Assembly (NCBI GenBank): GCA_003151975.1
Contig: PLZD01000058.1
Span: forward strand, 149,960-210,508
Reading direction: 5' to 3'
Source: Elusimicrobiota bacterium
Lineage (GTDB): Bacteria; Elusimicrobiota; Elusimicrobia; UBA1565; UBA9628
Length of the DNA: 60,549 bases
A model generated the notes under the pieces. That model was not told the origin of the DNA and ran no database searches. It was given only the letters and a program-made list of their open reading frames with translations. Made by a program: the position numbers and the translations under genes. Shown one piece after another: positions 24,076 through 33,152 of this stretch (position 1 is the stretch's first letter; every line of letters begins with the position of its first letter).

Positions 24076-24671
24076 CCCAGCGGATCGGGGCCGTAGGTGT
24101 TCGGGCCCTCGGTCCCCCGAAGACAACCGCACTCGATGAGAGTCCACAGGTTTCCTATGACGGGGACGAAAACCAGAAGAACCCACAGGGCGGATTTGTC
24201 CCGGTCATGCCAGCGTTTGGTGAGAACGGCAAGCAGCGCCCACAGACCGGCGATAGCGTATGCGATCAGCGCCAGCGCACCAAGGAGGGGGCCCATCGTC
24301 TTGGCCATAAGGTGAACCGCGATCCAACAGGCGGCGTTGCCTAGAAGGAACAACACAAAGTATGTGACGCTGATTCGTCCTTCGAAAGAAAACAGGAACC
24401 AAATAGGACCCGAATGCGCGGGAGCCGCGGGAGGAGCGGGCGCGGAGTCCGGCTCGGGGGTCTGACCAGGATACGCCGGCGGCGTCGCGGCCGCCCATGC
24501 GTTAGGCATCGGAGCGGCCGGCGCGGGAGTGGGAGGCGCCGAGGCAAGATTGACGGCCTCATCCGCCTCGGCCGCGGTCGCTCCCGCTTGGATCAAGGCC
24601 TGCTTGATCGCGTCTATCGCATACTTGTCGCGATTGGCGCGGACATAGTCGACCCAGTGCGGCTGCAGCAT
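24072..24671 (-). CDS. DUF805-like membrane protein
   Basis: 199 aa from the ATG at 24671, which is preceded by AAGGAGG about 6 bases upstream; a longer open frame to 24734 is not used. The first 50 residues are a helical soluble segment (HWVDYVRANRDKYAIDAIKQ). A Pro/Ala-rich linker leads to a DUF805-type domain: IWFLFSFEGRISVTYFVLFLL, more helices and KRWHDRDKSALWVLLVFVPVIG. Function unknown; the soluble segment with 'IKQALIQAGAT' resembles repeats that bind partner peptides. Confidence 0.85.
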   Translation of the reverse strand: MLQPHWVDYVRANRDKYAIDAIKQALIQAGATAAEADEAVNLASAPPTPAPAAPMPNAWAAATPPAYPGQTPEPDSAPAPPAAPAHSGPIWFLFSFEGRISVTYFVLFLLGNAACWIAVHLMAKTMGPLLGALALIAYAIAGLWALLAVLTKRWHDRDKSALWVLLVFVPVIGNLWTLIECGCLRGTEGPNTYGPDPLG

Positions 24672-24794
24672 GCGCGCCTCCTTGGTGGATCGCTCCACTG
24701 ACCAGAGTTTGACCCTCAAACGACCGCGCGTCAAGATGCAAAATACCAGCCGACGCCTTGACGCGGACGAGATTCTAGTGCAAACTTCTTATCA

Positions 24795-25565
24795 GTGAAC
24801 CGCTACTGGATCTACCACCCCAACAGCAACAAGGCCGTCGGCCCGTTCGCCGTCAAGCGGCTCAAGAGCATCAAGGGCTTCTCGCTCGACGCTCTCGTCG
24901 CGCCCGACGGCACGCAGGATTCCGGCGCGTGGAAGCCGGCCAGCGACTACGAGGACATCCGCCGGCTCTTCCCGAGGCCTCCCCCGCTGCCCGGCGAGGC
25001 GCAGCCCGCGGCATACGCTAGGGCTCATGCTCCAAAATTATCCGCCGGGCTTATCGGGATCGTTTTCGCGGTGCTCACGACAGCCAGCCTGATCGTCTAC
25101 GAAGTCCTCTCGCGCCAAAGCGCTTCGGCGATAGCCTTCGCGCAGAATTTCCCCGTGGGCGACGACACGCTCGGCGCGATTCTCTCCCAACAGACCGGAT
25201 CCTGGACGACGGAGATCCAACTTCCCCCCCACGTCTGGAGAGTGATCTATCGCTCCAAGCGTGACGTTACCTGGATCGTCGATCTCACGCAGCAACAGCT
25301 TCAGCCGCGCACGATCGACGCGCTCACATTCAGCATACCGGTACTCTACGCTCAGTATTCGAAGCGAGTCGAAGCGAAGATCGCAGGCACGGATCTTGGC
25401 CCTATAAAGGAATTCGAGCGCTACAAGTGCGGCAATCAGGATTGCCTCGAGGCCTCCGCCGGATTGTACGCGCGGACGGCCGAGTTCGACACTTTGCCTT
25501 GGTTCAAGGTCTCGAAGGCCGCGCCGCCGGAAGAGCCCGAAGCGTCCTCCGAACCCGCGCCCTGA
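24795..25565 (+). CDS. GYF-like domain membrane protein
   Basis: 256 aa from a GTG. Residues 1-60 look like a GYF_2 domain (RYWIYHPNSNKAVGPF, then DALVAPDGTQDSGAWKPAS), a fold that binds proline-rich peptides. A membrane helix lies at about 84-105 and an outer domain of about 130 residues with two Cys (KCGNQDC) follows. Stops directly beside the convergent GH5 gene (25565/25566). The function is unknown. Confidence 0.75.
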   Translation: MNRYWIYHPNSNKAVGPFAVKRLKSIKGFSLDALVAPDGTQDSGAWKPASDYEDIRRLFPRPPPLPGEAQPAAYARAHAPKLSAGLIGIVFAVLTTASLIVYEVLSRQSASAIAFAQNFPVGDDTLGAILSQQTGSWTTEIQLPPHVWRVIYRSKRDVTWIVDLTQQQLQPRTIDALTFSIPVLYAQYSKRVEAKIAGTDLGPIKEFERYKCGNQDCLEASAGLYARTAEFDTLPWFKVSKAAPPEEPEASSEPAP

Positions 25566-26564
25566 TCAGGGGCCGAGCAAAGCGTCCAAGAGCGGCTTGC
25601 GCCACGACTCCGCCTGAGGATCGTAGACGCCGAAGCCCGCGCAGAATTCCCAATAAGTCCAGCTCATGCCGCGCGAGGAGGCCGCGCGTGCCACCGCCCG
25701 CGTCCACCGCGCGCGTGATTCCATGTCGGCCTTGGAGTATGCGCCGAACTCGCCCATATAAAGCGGCCGTCTATTTTTCTTTCCCCACGCCGCGGCCATG
25801 TCGAAGTCCTTGTCCAAGACCGCGAGCTGCTCGGGAGTCTCGGTCCAATGCGTCCCTTTCCATTTCTCGCTGCCTTTGACCCAGCTCGCCGTTTGGTGGG
25901 TGAAAGGCATCGGCGTATAGTAATGGATGGTCGCGATGAGCCGCCGGTCCGCTTCCGGCAGGTTTAGTTTGTAGAGCCGCCCAATATTGTTCCATTGTCC
26001 GGGGCCGACGATCACGATGCGGCGGGGGTTGCTTTGGCGGATCACGCCGAGCAGTTGCGGGACGATCTCGTTCCAAAGATCGTCGCCGAGTTTTCCGTTG
26101 GGCTCGTTGAGCAGTTCGAAAGACAAAGCGTCGGGCCGATCGCGGTAGCGCAGCGCTATCTGCTTCCAGATGGCCTTGAGTCGCGGCAGGGACTCTTTCG
26201 GCGCCTGCTCCATGCCCGCGTCATGGTGGTCGTCGACCACGGCGAGAAGTCCATTGGCGAGGGCTTGGTCGATCGCCCAGTCCACGCGTGAAAAGAACGC
26301 GGGCTCGATGGCAAACGGCGGCTGCGCCCCGGCGTGCGTCGACCAGCTGACCGGTATGCGCACGGAATCAAAACCAGCCGCCTTGATCGTCTTGAAATAA
26401 TCTTCCTTGAGCGTGACGCCCCAGGCGCCCTCCTTGGGCGCATCGAGCGCGTTGCCCAGATTGACCCCGCGACCCAGGCGCCGATTGTAGTCGAAGGCCT
26501 CGTCGGCGGCGTATGCGCTTGCCGCCGCCAGGAGCAATCCCAGCGCCAAGAGCAGGCCTCTCAT
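25566..26564 (-). CDS. secreted glycoside hydrolase family 5 enzyme
   Basis: 332 aa. A signal peptide (MRGLLLALGLLLAAASAYA) is followed by a GH5 TIM barrel with the acid/base Glu154 in LLNEPN, the nucleophile Glu272 in YMGEFGAYS, and conserved RGVNLGNALD and VRIPVSW. Endoglucanase or related beta-glycanase. It is the last gene of a three-gene operon; its ATG directly follows the SDR stop. Confidence 0.94.
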   Translation of the reverse strand: MRGLLLALGLLLAAASAYAADEAFDYNRRLGRGVNLGNALDAPKEGAWGVTLKEDYFKTIKAAGFDSVRIPVSWSTHAGAQPPFAIEPAFFSRVDWAIDQALANGLLAVVDDHHDAGMEQAPKESLPRLKAIWKQIALRYRDRPDALSFELLNEPNGKLGDDLWNEIVPQLLGVIRQSNPRRIVIVGPGQWNNIGRLYKLNLPEADRRLIATIHYYTPMPFTHQTASWVKGSEKWKGTHWTETPEQLAVLDKDFDMAAAWGKKNRRPLYMGEFGAYSKADMESRARWTRAVARAASSRGMSWTYWEFCAGFGVYDPQAESWRKPLLDALLGP

Positions 26565-27329
26565 TTATTTGCGCTTGAAGGCGAACGGCGCGAAGGCCTG
26601 CATGACGGGCATCAGCTGAAGGCGGTTGACGTTGACGTGGCGCGGCAAGGTGCAGGTCCAGTAAACGGTTTCGGCGATGTCGTCGGCCGTCAGCGGATCG
26701 AGGCCGGCGTAGGGCGCCTTGGCCTTGGCCGCGTCGCCCTTAAATCTCACCAGCGAGAACTCGGTCTCGGCCAGACCCGGCTCGATGTCGGTCACGCGGA
26801 TATTAGAGCCCAACAGATCGGCGCGCAGATTCAGCGCGAACTGCTTGACGAACGCCTTGCTCGCGCCGTAGACGTTCCCGCCGGGATACGGGAAATCGCA
26901 GGCGGTAGATCCCATCAACACCACATGCCCTTCGTCTCTGGCCACCATGCCCGGCAGAAAAGCGCGCACCGTGTAGAGCAGGCCGTTGATGTTGGCGGCG
27001 ACCATCGCGTCCCAGTCGGCGAGATCGGCCTCATGCGCGGGAGACAAGCCCAGCGCCAGACCCGCGTTAGCGACGACGACGCTGACTTTGGAGAACTCCG
27101 CGGGCAAATTCTTGACCAGCGCTTCGGTCGCCGCGCGATCGGTGACGTCGAGAACCGCGGTGTGGCAGGACGCCCTCAAATCTTTTTTGAGCGCGGCAAG
27201 ACGGTCGAGCCTTCGGCCCGTGGCGATGACCTTGGCGCCCTCCTTCGCGAAGCGCCGGCAGATCGCCTCGCCGAAGCCGGACGTCGCGCCGGTCACGAGA
27301 ACGACGAGCTTCTTCGCGTCGACTTTCAT
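26565..27329 (-). CDS. short-chain dehydrogenase/reductase
   Basis: 254 aa from the ATG at 27329. The NADP-binding TGATSGFGEA (near residue 13), VVANAGLALG, the catalytic Ser in MGSTACDFP and YGASK are all present. It is nearest to the YdfG type, which oxidises serine-like 3-hydroxy acids or reduces malonic semialdehyde. The start overlaps the cyclase-like gene by 4 bases (ATGA). Confidence 0.93.
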   Translation of the reverse strand: MKVDAKKLVVLVTGATSGFGEAICRRFAKEGAKVIATGRRLDRLAALKKDLRASCHTAVLDVTDRAATEALVKNLPAEFSKVSVVVANAGLALGLSPAHEADLADWDAMVAANINGLLYTVRAFLPGMVARDEGHVVLMGSTACDFPYPGGNVYGASKAFVKQFALNLRADLLGSNIRVTDIEPGLAETEFSLVRFKGDAAKAKAPYAGLDPLTADDIAETVYWTCTLPRHVNVNRLQLMPVMQAFAPFAFKRK

Positions 27330-28462
27330 TTCTTCGCCGCGAGCGCCTTCTGCCACAGCGGCTCGCACGCCTGCCGGCACGCGGACTCAAGCTCGCTCTT
27401 TTGCTCCCAAAGGCAGTTGAAGACGTGGCCCTGGCCCGCAGTGACCGTCGCGCAGAACTTTCGCACATCCTTGTCGCAGATGTCGTAGGCGACTTTCGAG
27501 AGCTCGGGGTCGACGGCGGTCGGGTCCCAATCCGCGGGAGGCGCCATGCCGTGCTCCTTGGCCCAGGCCGGGTGCTTGGCCGCGTAGTCCCGCATAAAGC
27601 CATGCTCGGTGCACTCGCGCGTGAGCTCGGAGAGATGATCGCGCAGGCACTCGGCCTGCTTGCCGCCGCCGTGCGGTATGCCGGGGCAGAATTTTTTCAA
27701 GTCTTCTTGGCACGCGCCTTGGTCGATCTTTTCCTCTGATAAGGGCGCCGCGACGGAAGTCGTTTCGCGCGCGACCCGCGCTGGCCGACGGTAGTTGAAC
27801 AGGATCATGCCGCCCAAAACCAGCAAAGTCGCGCCGGCGGTCATCATGCGCCGGCCGGCGAAGGGAATGTGCAGCGGGAGCTTGGGCATTCTCTTGAGCA
27901 CCGCTTTCACGGGCCCCGTGCGCGGCGCCTCGGGCGCGCCCGCCTCGCGCAACAGCTTGTAGAGCTTGATCTTTTCGGCTGAGCCCGGCACGTCGAAGAG
28001 CCCGACCTCGCCCGAGCTGATTTCGACCTTATTCATCGAGAGTTGCGCCGACTCGGTAAGAAATACTTCGCCCGGCTCGGCCAAGCCGACCAAGGCCGCG
28101 GCCACGCTGACGGGCTCGCCGATGATGTCGTCGTGCAGGAGCGTGACCTCGCCGACGTTGATGAGGACGCGCAGCTCGAGCCGGTCGGAGAGCGCCTTGT
28201 AGGAGTTGTAGCGAACAAGCTCGTCTTGCACCGCCGCCCCGGCCAGCGCCGCGTCGGTCGCGCTGTCGAAGATCAATGCCAAGGTGTCGCCCATGGATTT
28301 CACGAGGCGGCCGCCGTGCTTCTGCATCGCGGGCACGACGATGAGCTTGTGCTTCTCTGCCCACGCCAGCGCGTCGGAGCGCGTGGCGCGCGCGCCCACT
28401 TCGCCGGCGCCCCGCATGGCGCTCAGCATGATCGTCAAGACCCGCGAGTCGGCTTGGTCCAT
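27326..28462 (-). CDS. degenerate class III cyclase-like protein with Cys-rich (GLG1-type) tail
   Basis: 378 aa from the ATG at 28462. Residues 1-170 have the class III nucleotide cyclase fold (LVKSMGDTLALIF, LRVLINVGEVTLLHDDIIGE). The first metal-binding aspartate is replaced (TIMLSAMRG where FADIxGFT is usual), so it is probably inactive as a cyclase. A membrane helix lies near 205-225 (MMTAGATLLVLGGMILF). The outer part contains two Cys-rich repeats (CQEDLKKFCPG..., CDKDVRKFCATV...) that resemble the cysteine-rich repeat of Golgi GLG1 proteins. A transmembrane sensor is likely. It is divergent from the GH75 lipoprotein gene. Confidence 0.75.
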   Translation of the reverse strand: MDQADSRVLTIMLSAMRGAGEVGARATRSDALAWAEKHKLIVVPAMQKHGGRLVKSMGDTLALIFDSATDAALAGAAVQDELVRYNSYKALSDRLELRVLINVGEVTLLHDDIIGEPVSVAAALVGLAEPGEVFLTESAQLSMNKVEISSGEVGLFDVPGSAEKIKLYKLLREAGAPEAPRTGPVKAVLKRMPKLPLHIPFAGRRMMTAGATLLVLGGMILFNYRRPARVARETTSVAAPLSEEKIDQGACQEDLKKFCPGIPHGGGKQAECLRDHLSELTRECTEHGFMRDYAAKHPAWAKEHGMAPPADWDPTAVDPELSKVAYDICDKDVRKFCATVTAGQGHVFNCLWEQKSELESACRQACEPLWQKALAAKK

Positions 28463-28545
28463 TGCGCGTATCTTACTCAATGCCGCAGAGCCCGTCTAGG
28501 ACTAAAGGCCCAGGCGGGCTTCCGCGATTCTGGCCACACTATCTG

Positions 28546-29379
28546 ATGGGCCGCGCGCTTTCGCTGAGTTGGGCCGTTGTGGCCGTCTTCGTCTTGGCCG
28601 GCTGCGATCAAAAGCAGGCCAAGTCCACGACGACCTTCGATGCCTCCGATCCCAAGAACGCGCCGGAGCCCGTTCGTTTCGGCGCGAAGGAACAACCGGC
28701 TTGGCAGGCCGGACCCGAACCCGAGTCGACGCCCGCGATCAAAGCGCTTCAGACCGCTGCGTCTCCCGCGCCGCAGACCGAGGGAGATCCCGCCGGCAAG
28801 AAATTGTTCGACGGAGCCCGCGTCACCCAAGCCTCCTTTACGCCGCCCGCGAAAGCCAACGGCCCCGCGCCCGTCGTTGTTTCCAACCGCAAGATGAGCA
28901 TCGACACCGATGGGCGGATCAAGGACCCCGCGGTCGCGCGGCAGGTCAAGAGCCGCGACCGGTGGCACCAGGACGACACCGCTTATCATTACGCCGGCGG
29001 CGCGCCGCTCGACGCCACCACGACGCCCTACATCGTTTTGCCGCTCGATTTTCACGGCGCCCAGATGGGAGACCTGGCGCTCGTCGAGTACAACGGCCGC
29101 AAGGTTTGGGCGGTCTGCGGCGACCGCGGTCCCGCCGGGCAATTCGGGGAAGCCTCGCCGGCGGTGGCCGAAGCGCTTGGCATCAACCCCGACGGGCGCA
29201 GCGGCGGCGTCAGCCGCGGCGTGACTTACACGGTTTTCCCCGGCTCGCACGGCGCTCGGCCGCGCGACGAGACTCAGCTGGCCGCCTTCATCGACAGCAG
29301 CGCGCCGGTCCTCTTGGCCCGCCTCAACGGCGGAGCGCCCACCATGCTGGCCTCGGGCGTTACTTCGTCGTCGCTGTAA
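28546..29379 (+). CDS. lipoprotein with chitosanase-like (GH75) domain
   Basis: 277 aa from the ATG at 28546, which starts a lipoprotein signal ending in VLAGC. A linker of about 95 residues is followed by a domain matching fungal-type GH75 chitosanases: TPYIVLPLDFHGAQMGDLAL, VWAVCGDRGPAGQFGEAS and GVTYTVFPGS, with the catalytic Asp and Glu both in the GD...GE segment. It would cut chitosan-like or peptidoglycan-like polymers at the surface. The last 20 bases overlap the convergent CHASE2-cyclase gene. Confidence 0.85.
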   Translation: MGRALSLSWAVVAVFVLAGCDQKQAKSTTTFDASDPKNAPEPVRFGAKEQPAWQAGPEPESTPAIKALQTAASPAPQTEGDPAGKKLFDGARVTQASFTPPAKANGPAPVVVSNRKMSIDTDGRIKDPAVARQVKSRDRWHQDDTAYHYAGGAPLDATTTPYIVLPLDFHGAQMGDLALVEYNGRKVWAVCGDRGPAGQFGEASPAVAEALGINPDGRSGGVSRGVTYTVFPGSHGARPRDETQLAAFIDSSAPVLLARLNGGAPTMLASGVTSSSL

Positions 29380-31618
29380 AAGTCCCGTCCCAGTCCGCGG
29401 CGGGAGGTTCGGCGCGATAGGCGGCGATGCGCTTCGAATACAAGTCGTAGAGAACCTTCAGGTTGAAGGGAGCCTCGCGGCATTTCTTGATTAAATCCTC
29501 AGCCTCATCCCAGTTCTTCGAACGGTACGCCTTGAGCATCTCGGCGTGCTTGGCCGCGAGGTCTTTGAACTCAGGCGACTCCGCGATCTTCGAATCGCCC
29601 ATGAGCCCGAAGATGTTCACGGGGCGCGTCTTGCCTTTGACGCGGATGCAGTCGAGCTCGATGGCCGCGAATTCCGGCGCCAGCTCCCGCGTGCCGGGTC
29701 CGATGACGGTCTGCGCGCCGTAGGTCTTCGACTGGCCCTCGAGGCGCGAGGCCAGGTTGACGTCGTCGCCCAGCACCGAGTAGTTGAACTTTTGGTCGGA
29801 GCCCATGTTGCCGACGAGGCAGGGCCCGGTGTTTAAGCCCGCGCCGATGTGGATCGGAATGAACTTGCGGCCTTCGGCCTTGTCGGACTTTTCCCACTCG
29901 GCGTTGAGCTCGTCGAGCCGGCGGTGCATCTCGATGGCCGAGCGGCAGGCGTTCTTGGCGTGCTCCTTATCGTCCTCGGGCGCGTTCCAGAAGGCCATGA
30001 TGCAGTCGCCGATGTACTTGTCGATGGTGCCCATTCGATCCATGATGATGCCGCTCATGGGCGTCAAGAAACGGTTGATGACCTGCGTCAGGCCGTGGGC
30101 GTCGTACTGCTCCGAAATGGTCGTAAAGCCCCGGATATCGCAGAAGAGAATCGTCATCTCGCGGATGACGCCGCCGAGCTGAAGCTTCTCGGGGTGCTTG
30201 GCGAGCTCGGCCACGAGCTTCGGGTGCAGGTACTGGCCGAAGGCGCCGCGGATCTGCTTGCGCTCGGCCTCGCTCTTGAGATAGCTGATGAGCGAGGACG
30301 ACATGTAGATCAGCAGCACGGTCACGCTGGGAAACACGGGATCGACCAGGTACCGGTTCCGCGTGAATTCGTGCCATGAAACGCCGAAGGCGGCGGCGAT
30401 GCCGCAGGCGGCCACGCTGGCGCACAACGCGGCGCCCAACAAGGGCAGGAGCAGCAGAAGCAGAACCCCGAACACGACCATGAAAAGGATTTCCGCCAGC
30501 AGCGCCCAAACCGGACGTATCAAGAATTCGTGGGATAGGATCATCTCCGCGATGTTGGCGTGGACCTCAACGCCCGCCGCGTTGGGATTGACCGGGGTCG
30601 CGCGCAGGTCCTTGAGTCCCGCCGCGCTCGTCCCGACGAACGCGATGCTGCCCTCCAGCTTATCGGCCGCGCACTTCTTGTCGAAAACGCACCACGCGGG
30701 GACGACCCGGCCGGGCGACGCCGCGGTGTAGTAGACCCAAAACTCGCCGTGGCTGTCGGTGGGAAACTTCAGCGCGCCGACCTTCATCTCGCGCACGCCC
30801 TCCTCGGCCCCCCAATCCTCGACGGCATGAGCGCCCGAGGATTTCACCCCGATGGTCCCGACGCCTTGAGCCACGCGCAGGGCTTCGATGGAGAGGCCGG
30901 GCACGATCGTCCGGTCCTTCATGAAGAGCAGCGGTACGCGTCTGATGATCGAGCCCTCGCGCACGAAGCCAAAATTGCCGTTGCCCGCGGCGGCCTTCTC
31001 CAGGATTGGAAGGTTGGTGACCGCTCCCGCGAAATTCCACAGGAACGGATGCGGAGGAGCGCCGGCAAATCCGAAGTGGGTCTTGATATCAGGCGTCTTG
31101 CTGGTTGCGGCACTGATCAACGCGAAGCCCAGCACCACATTGTCTCTCGCGATGGCTTTCGCGAAGACGCCGTCGTGGTCCGGCATGCGCATCACCTGTT
31201 TCTTGAGCCCGCTCAGCTCTCCGCTCTCGGGCCAGAGAGCGGCCACCTGGGCCGGCGAGGTGCGGTCGGCCTCCGCGAAGACGCTGTCAAAGGCGATCGT
31301 CGCGGCGCCGCGGTCGTGCGCTCGGTCGATCAAGCGCGCCAGCAGGTCGCGCGGCCACGGCCATTGCCCGAGCTTGGCGAGGCTGTCCTCGTCGATGTCG
31401 ATGATGCGGACTGGAGCGGGTTGATAGGCGCGCGGACGCAGGCGCTGATACTCGTCGAACACCTGGTTGCTCATCGCCTCGTCAAGACCTCCGGAGGTCC
31501 TCCTCATTTGAACGGCCGCGGCGAGAATGGCCAAGGGGATGATGAGGTGCGCCCAGCGATAAATGATGTTGGCGCGGCGCTTGAGGAAGCTGGCGGCGCC
31601 CTTATAATAGGAAAGCAC
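29360..31618 (-). CDS. CHASE2-domain adenylate/guanylate cyclase
   Basis: 752 aa from a GTG at 31618. An N-terminal membrane helix (about 22-36) leads to an extracellular CHASE2 sensor (about 60-370; VRIIDIDEDSLAKLGQWPWPR, FVGTSAAGLKDLRATP). Three membrane helices (about 375-455) and a class III cyclase domain (about 490-670) follow. Both metal aspartates are present (TILFCDIRGFTT, KYIGDCIMAFW), so the enzyme should be active. A helical tail follows. It is divergent from the TPR-barrel and FecR genes; CHASE2 cyclases and FecR proteins are known to co-occur. Confidence 0.95.
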   Translation of the reverse strand: MLSYYKGAASFLKRRANIIYRWAHLIIPLAILAAAVQMRRTSGGLDEAMSNQVFDEYQRLRPRAYQPAPVRIIDIDEDSLAKLGQWPWPRDLLARLIDRAHDRGAATIAFDSVFAEADRTSPAQVAALWPESGELSGLKKQVMRMPDHDGVFAKAIARDNVVLGFALISAATSKTPDIKTHFGFAGAPPHPFLWNFAGAVTNLPILEKAAAGNGNFGFVREGSIIRRVPLLFMKDRTIVPGLSIEALRVAQGVGTIGVKSSGAHAVEDWGAEEGVREMKVGALKFPTDSHGEFWVYYTAASPGRVVPAWCVFDKKCAADKLEGSIAFVGTSAAGLKDLRATPVNPNAAGVEVHANIAEMILSHEFLIRPVWALLAEILFMVVFGVLLLLLLPLLGAALCASVAACGIAAAFGVSWHEFTRNRYLVDPVFPSVTVLLIYMSSSLISYLKSEAERKQIRGAFGQYLHPKLVAELAKHPEKLQLGGVIREMTILFCDIRGFTTISEQYDAHGLTQVINRFLTPMSGIIMDRMGTIDKYIGDCIMAFWNAPEDDKEHAKNACRSAIEMHRRLDELNAEWEKSDKAEGRKFIPIHIGAGLNTGPCLVGNMGSDQKFNYSVLGDDVNLASRLEGQSKTYGAQTVIGPGTRELAPEFAAIELDCIRVKGKTRPVNIFGLMGDSKIAESPEFKDLAAKHAEMLKAYRSKNWDEAEDLIKKCREAPFNLKVLYDLYSKRIAAYRAEPPAADWDGTFTATTK

Positions 31619-31726
31619 GGTCCATTGTCGATAATTTGGCGTAAATGATCAATATTGACTCGCTAGCCGCCGAACTGGCATCATCTACACTCGGTTTATA
31701 TTTCAACGACAAAAGAGAGACAACCC

Positions 31727-33142
31727 GTGATGAGATCATCCTTTCAGGTCCTGTTGGCGCTGGCTTTAGGGCTTTCCACAAGCCTCGCCTCGGCGCAGGG
31801 CCCCAACCAGAACTTCGAGCAGGAGGCTCAGACCCCCGCCCGGACCGAGCAGACCCAAGCCCAAGCCGCGCAAAGCGCCGCCGAAGCTTCGAAACTCGAA
31901 GCCTCCGAGGCGGACATGTCGATCACCTACGACCAGATTCTCGCCAAGCCCGACGACGTCGAGCTCAACTACCGCTACGCCCGCGCCCAGATCGCGCGCG
32001 GCGAGCTCAAGAGCGCGGCGGCCACTTTGGAGCGCGTCCTGCTCGTCAACCCCGACCTCGCCAAGGTCCGCCTGCTCTACGCGGTCGTGCTCCTGCGCCT
32101 GGACAACTTGATCGAAGCCCAACAGGAACTCGAAACGCTCAAGGCCTTGCCGATGCCCGACAGCCTGCGCCAAGAGATCGACCTGTACCTGTCGATGATC
32201 AAGAAGGCCCGCAAGCGGACGCATCTCTTCGGGGCCCTGAGCTTCGGCATCGAGAACGACGACAACCGCAACGCGACTCCGTCCAACGACACCATGCTTT
32301 TCTTCAACGCGCCTGTGACTCTGACGGGCCCGACCGCCATGCGCCACGACGACGCGTCCACCCTCTATCTGGCCAGCGTCGGACTGCTCCACGATCTGGG
32401 CTACCAGGAAGGCCACACGATCTTCGCCAACTATTCGTACTACCGCGCCGAGCAGGCCTCGGTCAAGAACCTCAACCTCCAGGCCCACTCGGTCAACGGC
32501 GGCGGTACCTACAAGTCCTCCTGGGTCAACGTGACTCCCAGCATCGTCTTCGACCACATCGTCCTGGCGCAGACCACCTTTATGCGCGATTGGGGCGGCC
32601 GCGTACGCTTCGACAAGCAGATCAACCGCAACTTCTCGGTCTACATGGACTACAAGGACGTGGAGCAGCAGTATCAGCCCACCGTGATCGTCCCCACGGG
32701 ACCGCAGCGCGACGGCGCCGAAATGGACTTCCTCTGGGGCGGCGACTACGTGCTCAGCCCCACGATGAAGCTCGGGGCGGCCTACGGCTACACGATCAAG
32801 AACGCCAACCTCGAATCGCTGTCCTACAACCGCAACTTGATCATGCTGACCCATCAGTGGCTGCTGCCCAAGGGCATGTTCCTGTTCACGAGCCTCGCTT
32901 TCAACTACGACCAGTACGACCAGCCCGACTTCACCGTCAGCCCGCTCTTCCGGCGCGACATCTGGGGACGCGTCTCGATCAACTACGGCATCCCGCTGGC
33001 GCTGGCCCATCCCGCGCTCAAGGACTTCCTGGCGACGGTGAGCTACGAATATTTCGAAGCCAACTCGACGATCATGAACTATTCGTACACCAACAACAAG
33101 GAAATGCTGATGCTGACGTATCGTTGGGACGCCGCATTCTAG
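31727..33142 (+). CDS. TPR and outer-membrane beta-barrel protein (Slam-like)
   Basis: 471 aa. GTG at 31727 (next codon ATG at 31730) with GAGAGA 6 bases before it. A signal peptide ends at ASAQ. Two or three TPR helices (about 70-155; NYRYARAQIARGELKSAA) precede a beta-barrel of about 300 residues with alternating aromatic residues and a final Tyr-Arg-Trp strand (MLTYRWDAAF). The order matches surface lipoprotein assembly modifier (Slam) proteins, which move lipoproteins across the outer membrane. That assignment is by architecture only. Its neighbour encodes a FecR protein. Confidence 0.8.
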   Translation: MMRSSFQVLLALALGLSTSLASAQGPNQNFEQEAQTPARTEQTQAQAAQSAAEASKLEASEADMSITYDQILAKPDDVELNYRYARAQIARGELKSAAATLERVLLVNPDLAKVRLLYAVVLLRLDNLIEAQQELETLKALPMPDSLRQEIDLYLSMIKKARKRTHLFGALSFGIENDDNRNATPSNDTMLFFNAPVTLTGPTAMRHDDASTLYLASVGLLHDLGYQEGHTIFANYSYYRAEQASVKNLNLQAHSVNGGGTYKSSWVNVTPSIVFDHIVLAQTTFMRDWGGRVRFDKQINRNFSVYMDYKDVEQQYQPTVIVPTGPQRDGAEMDFLWGGDYVLSPTMKLGAAYGYTIKNANLESLSYNRNLIMLTHQWLLPKGMFLFTSLAFNYDQYDQPDFTVSPLFRRDIWGRVSINYGIPLALAHPALKDFLATVSYEYFEANSTIMNYSYTNNKEMLMLTYRWDAAF

Positions 33143-33152
33143 GTGAACTGAA

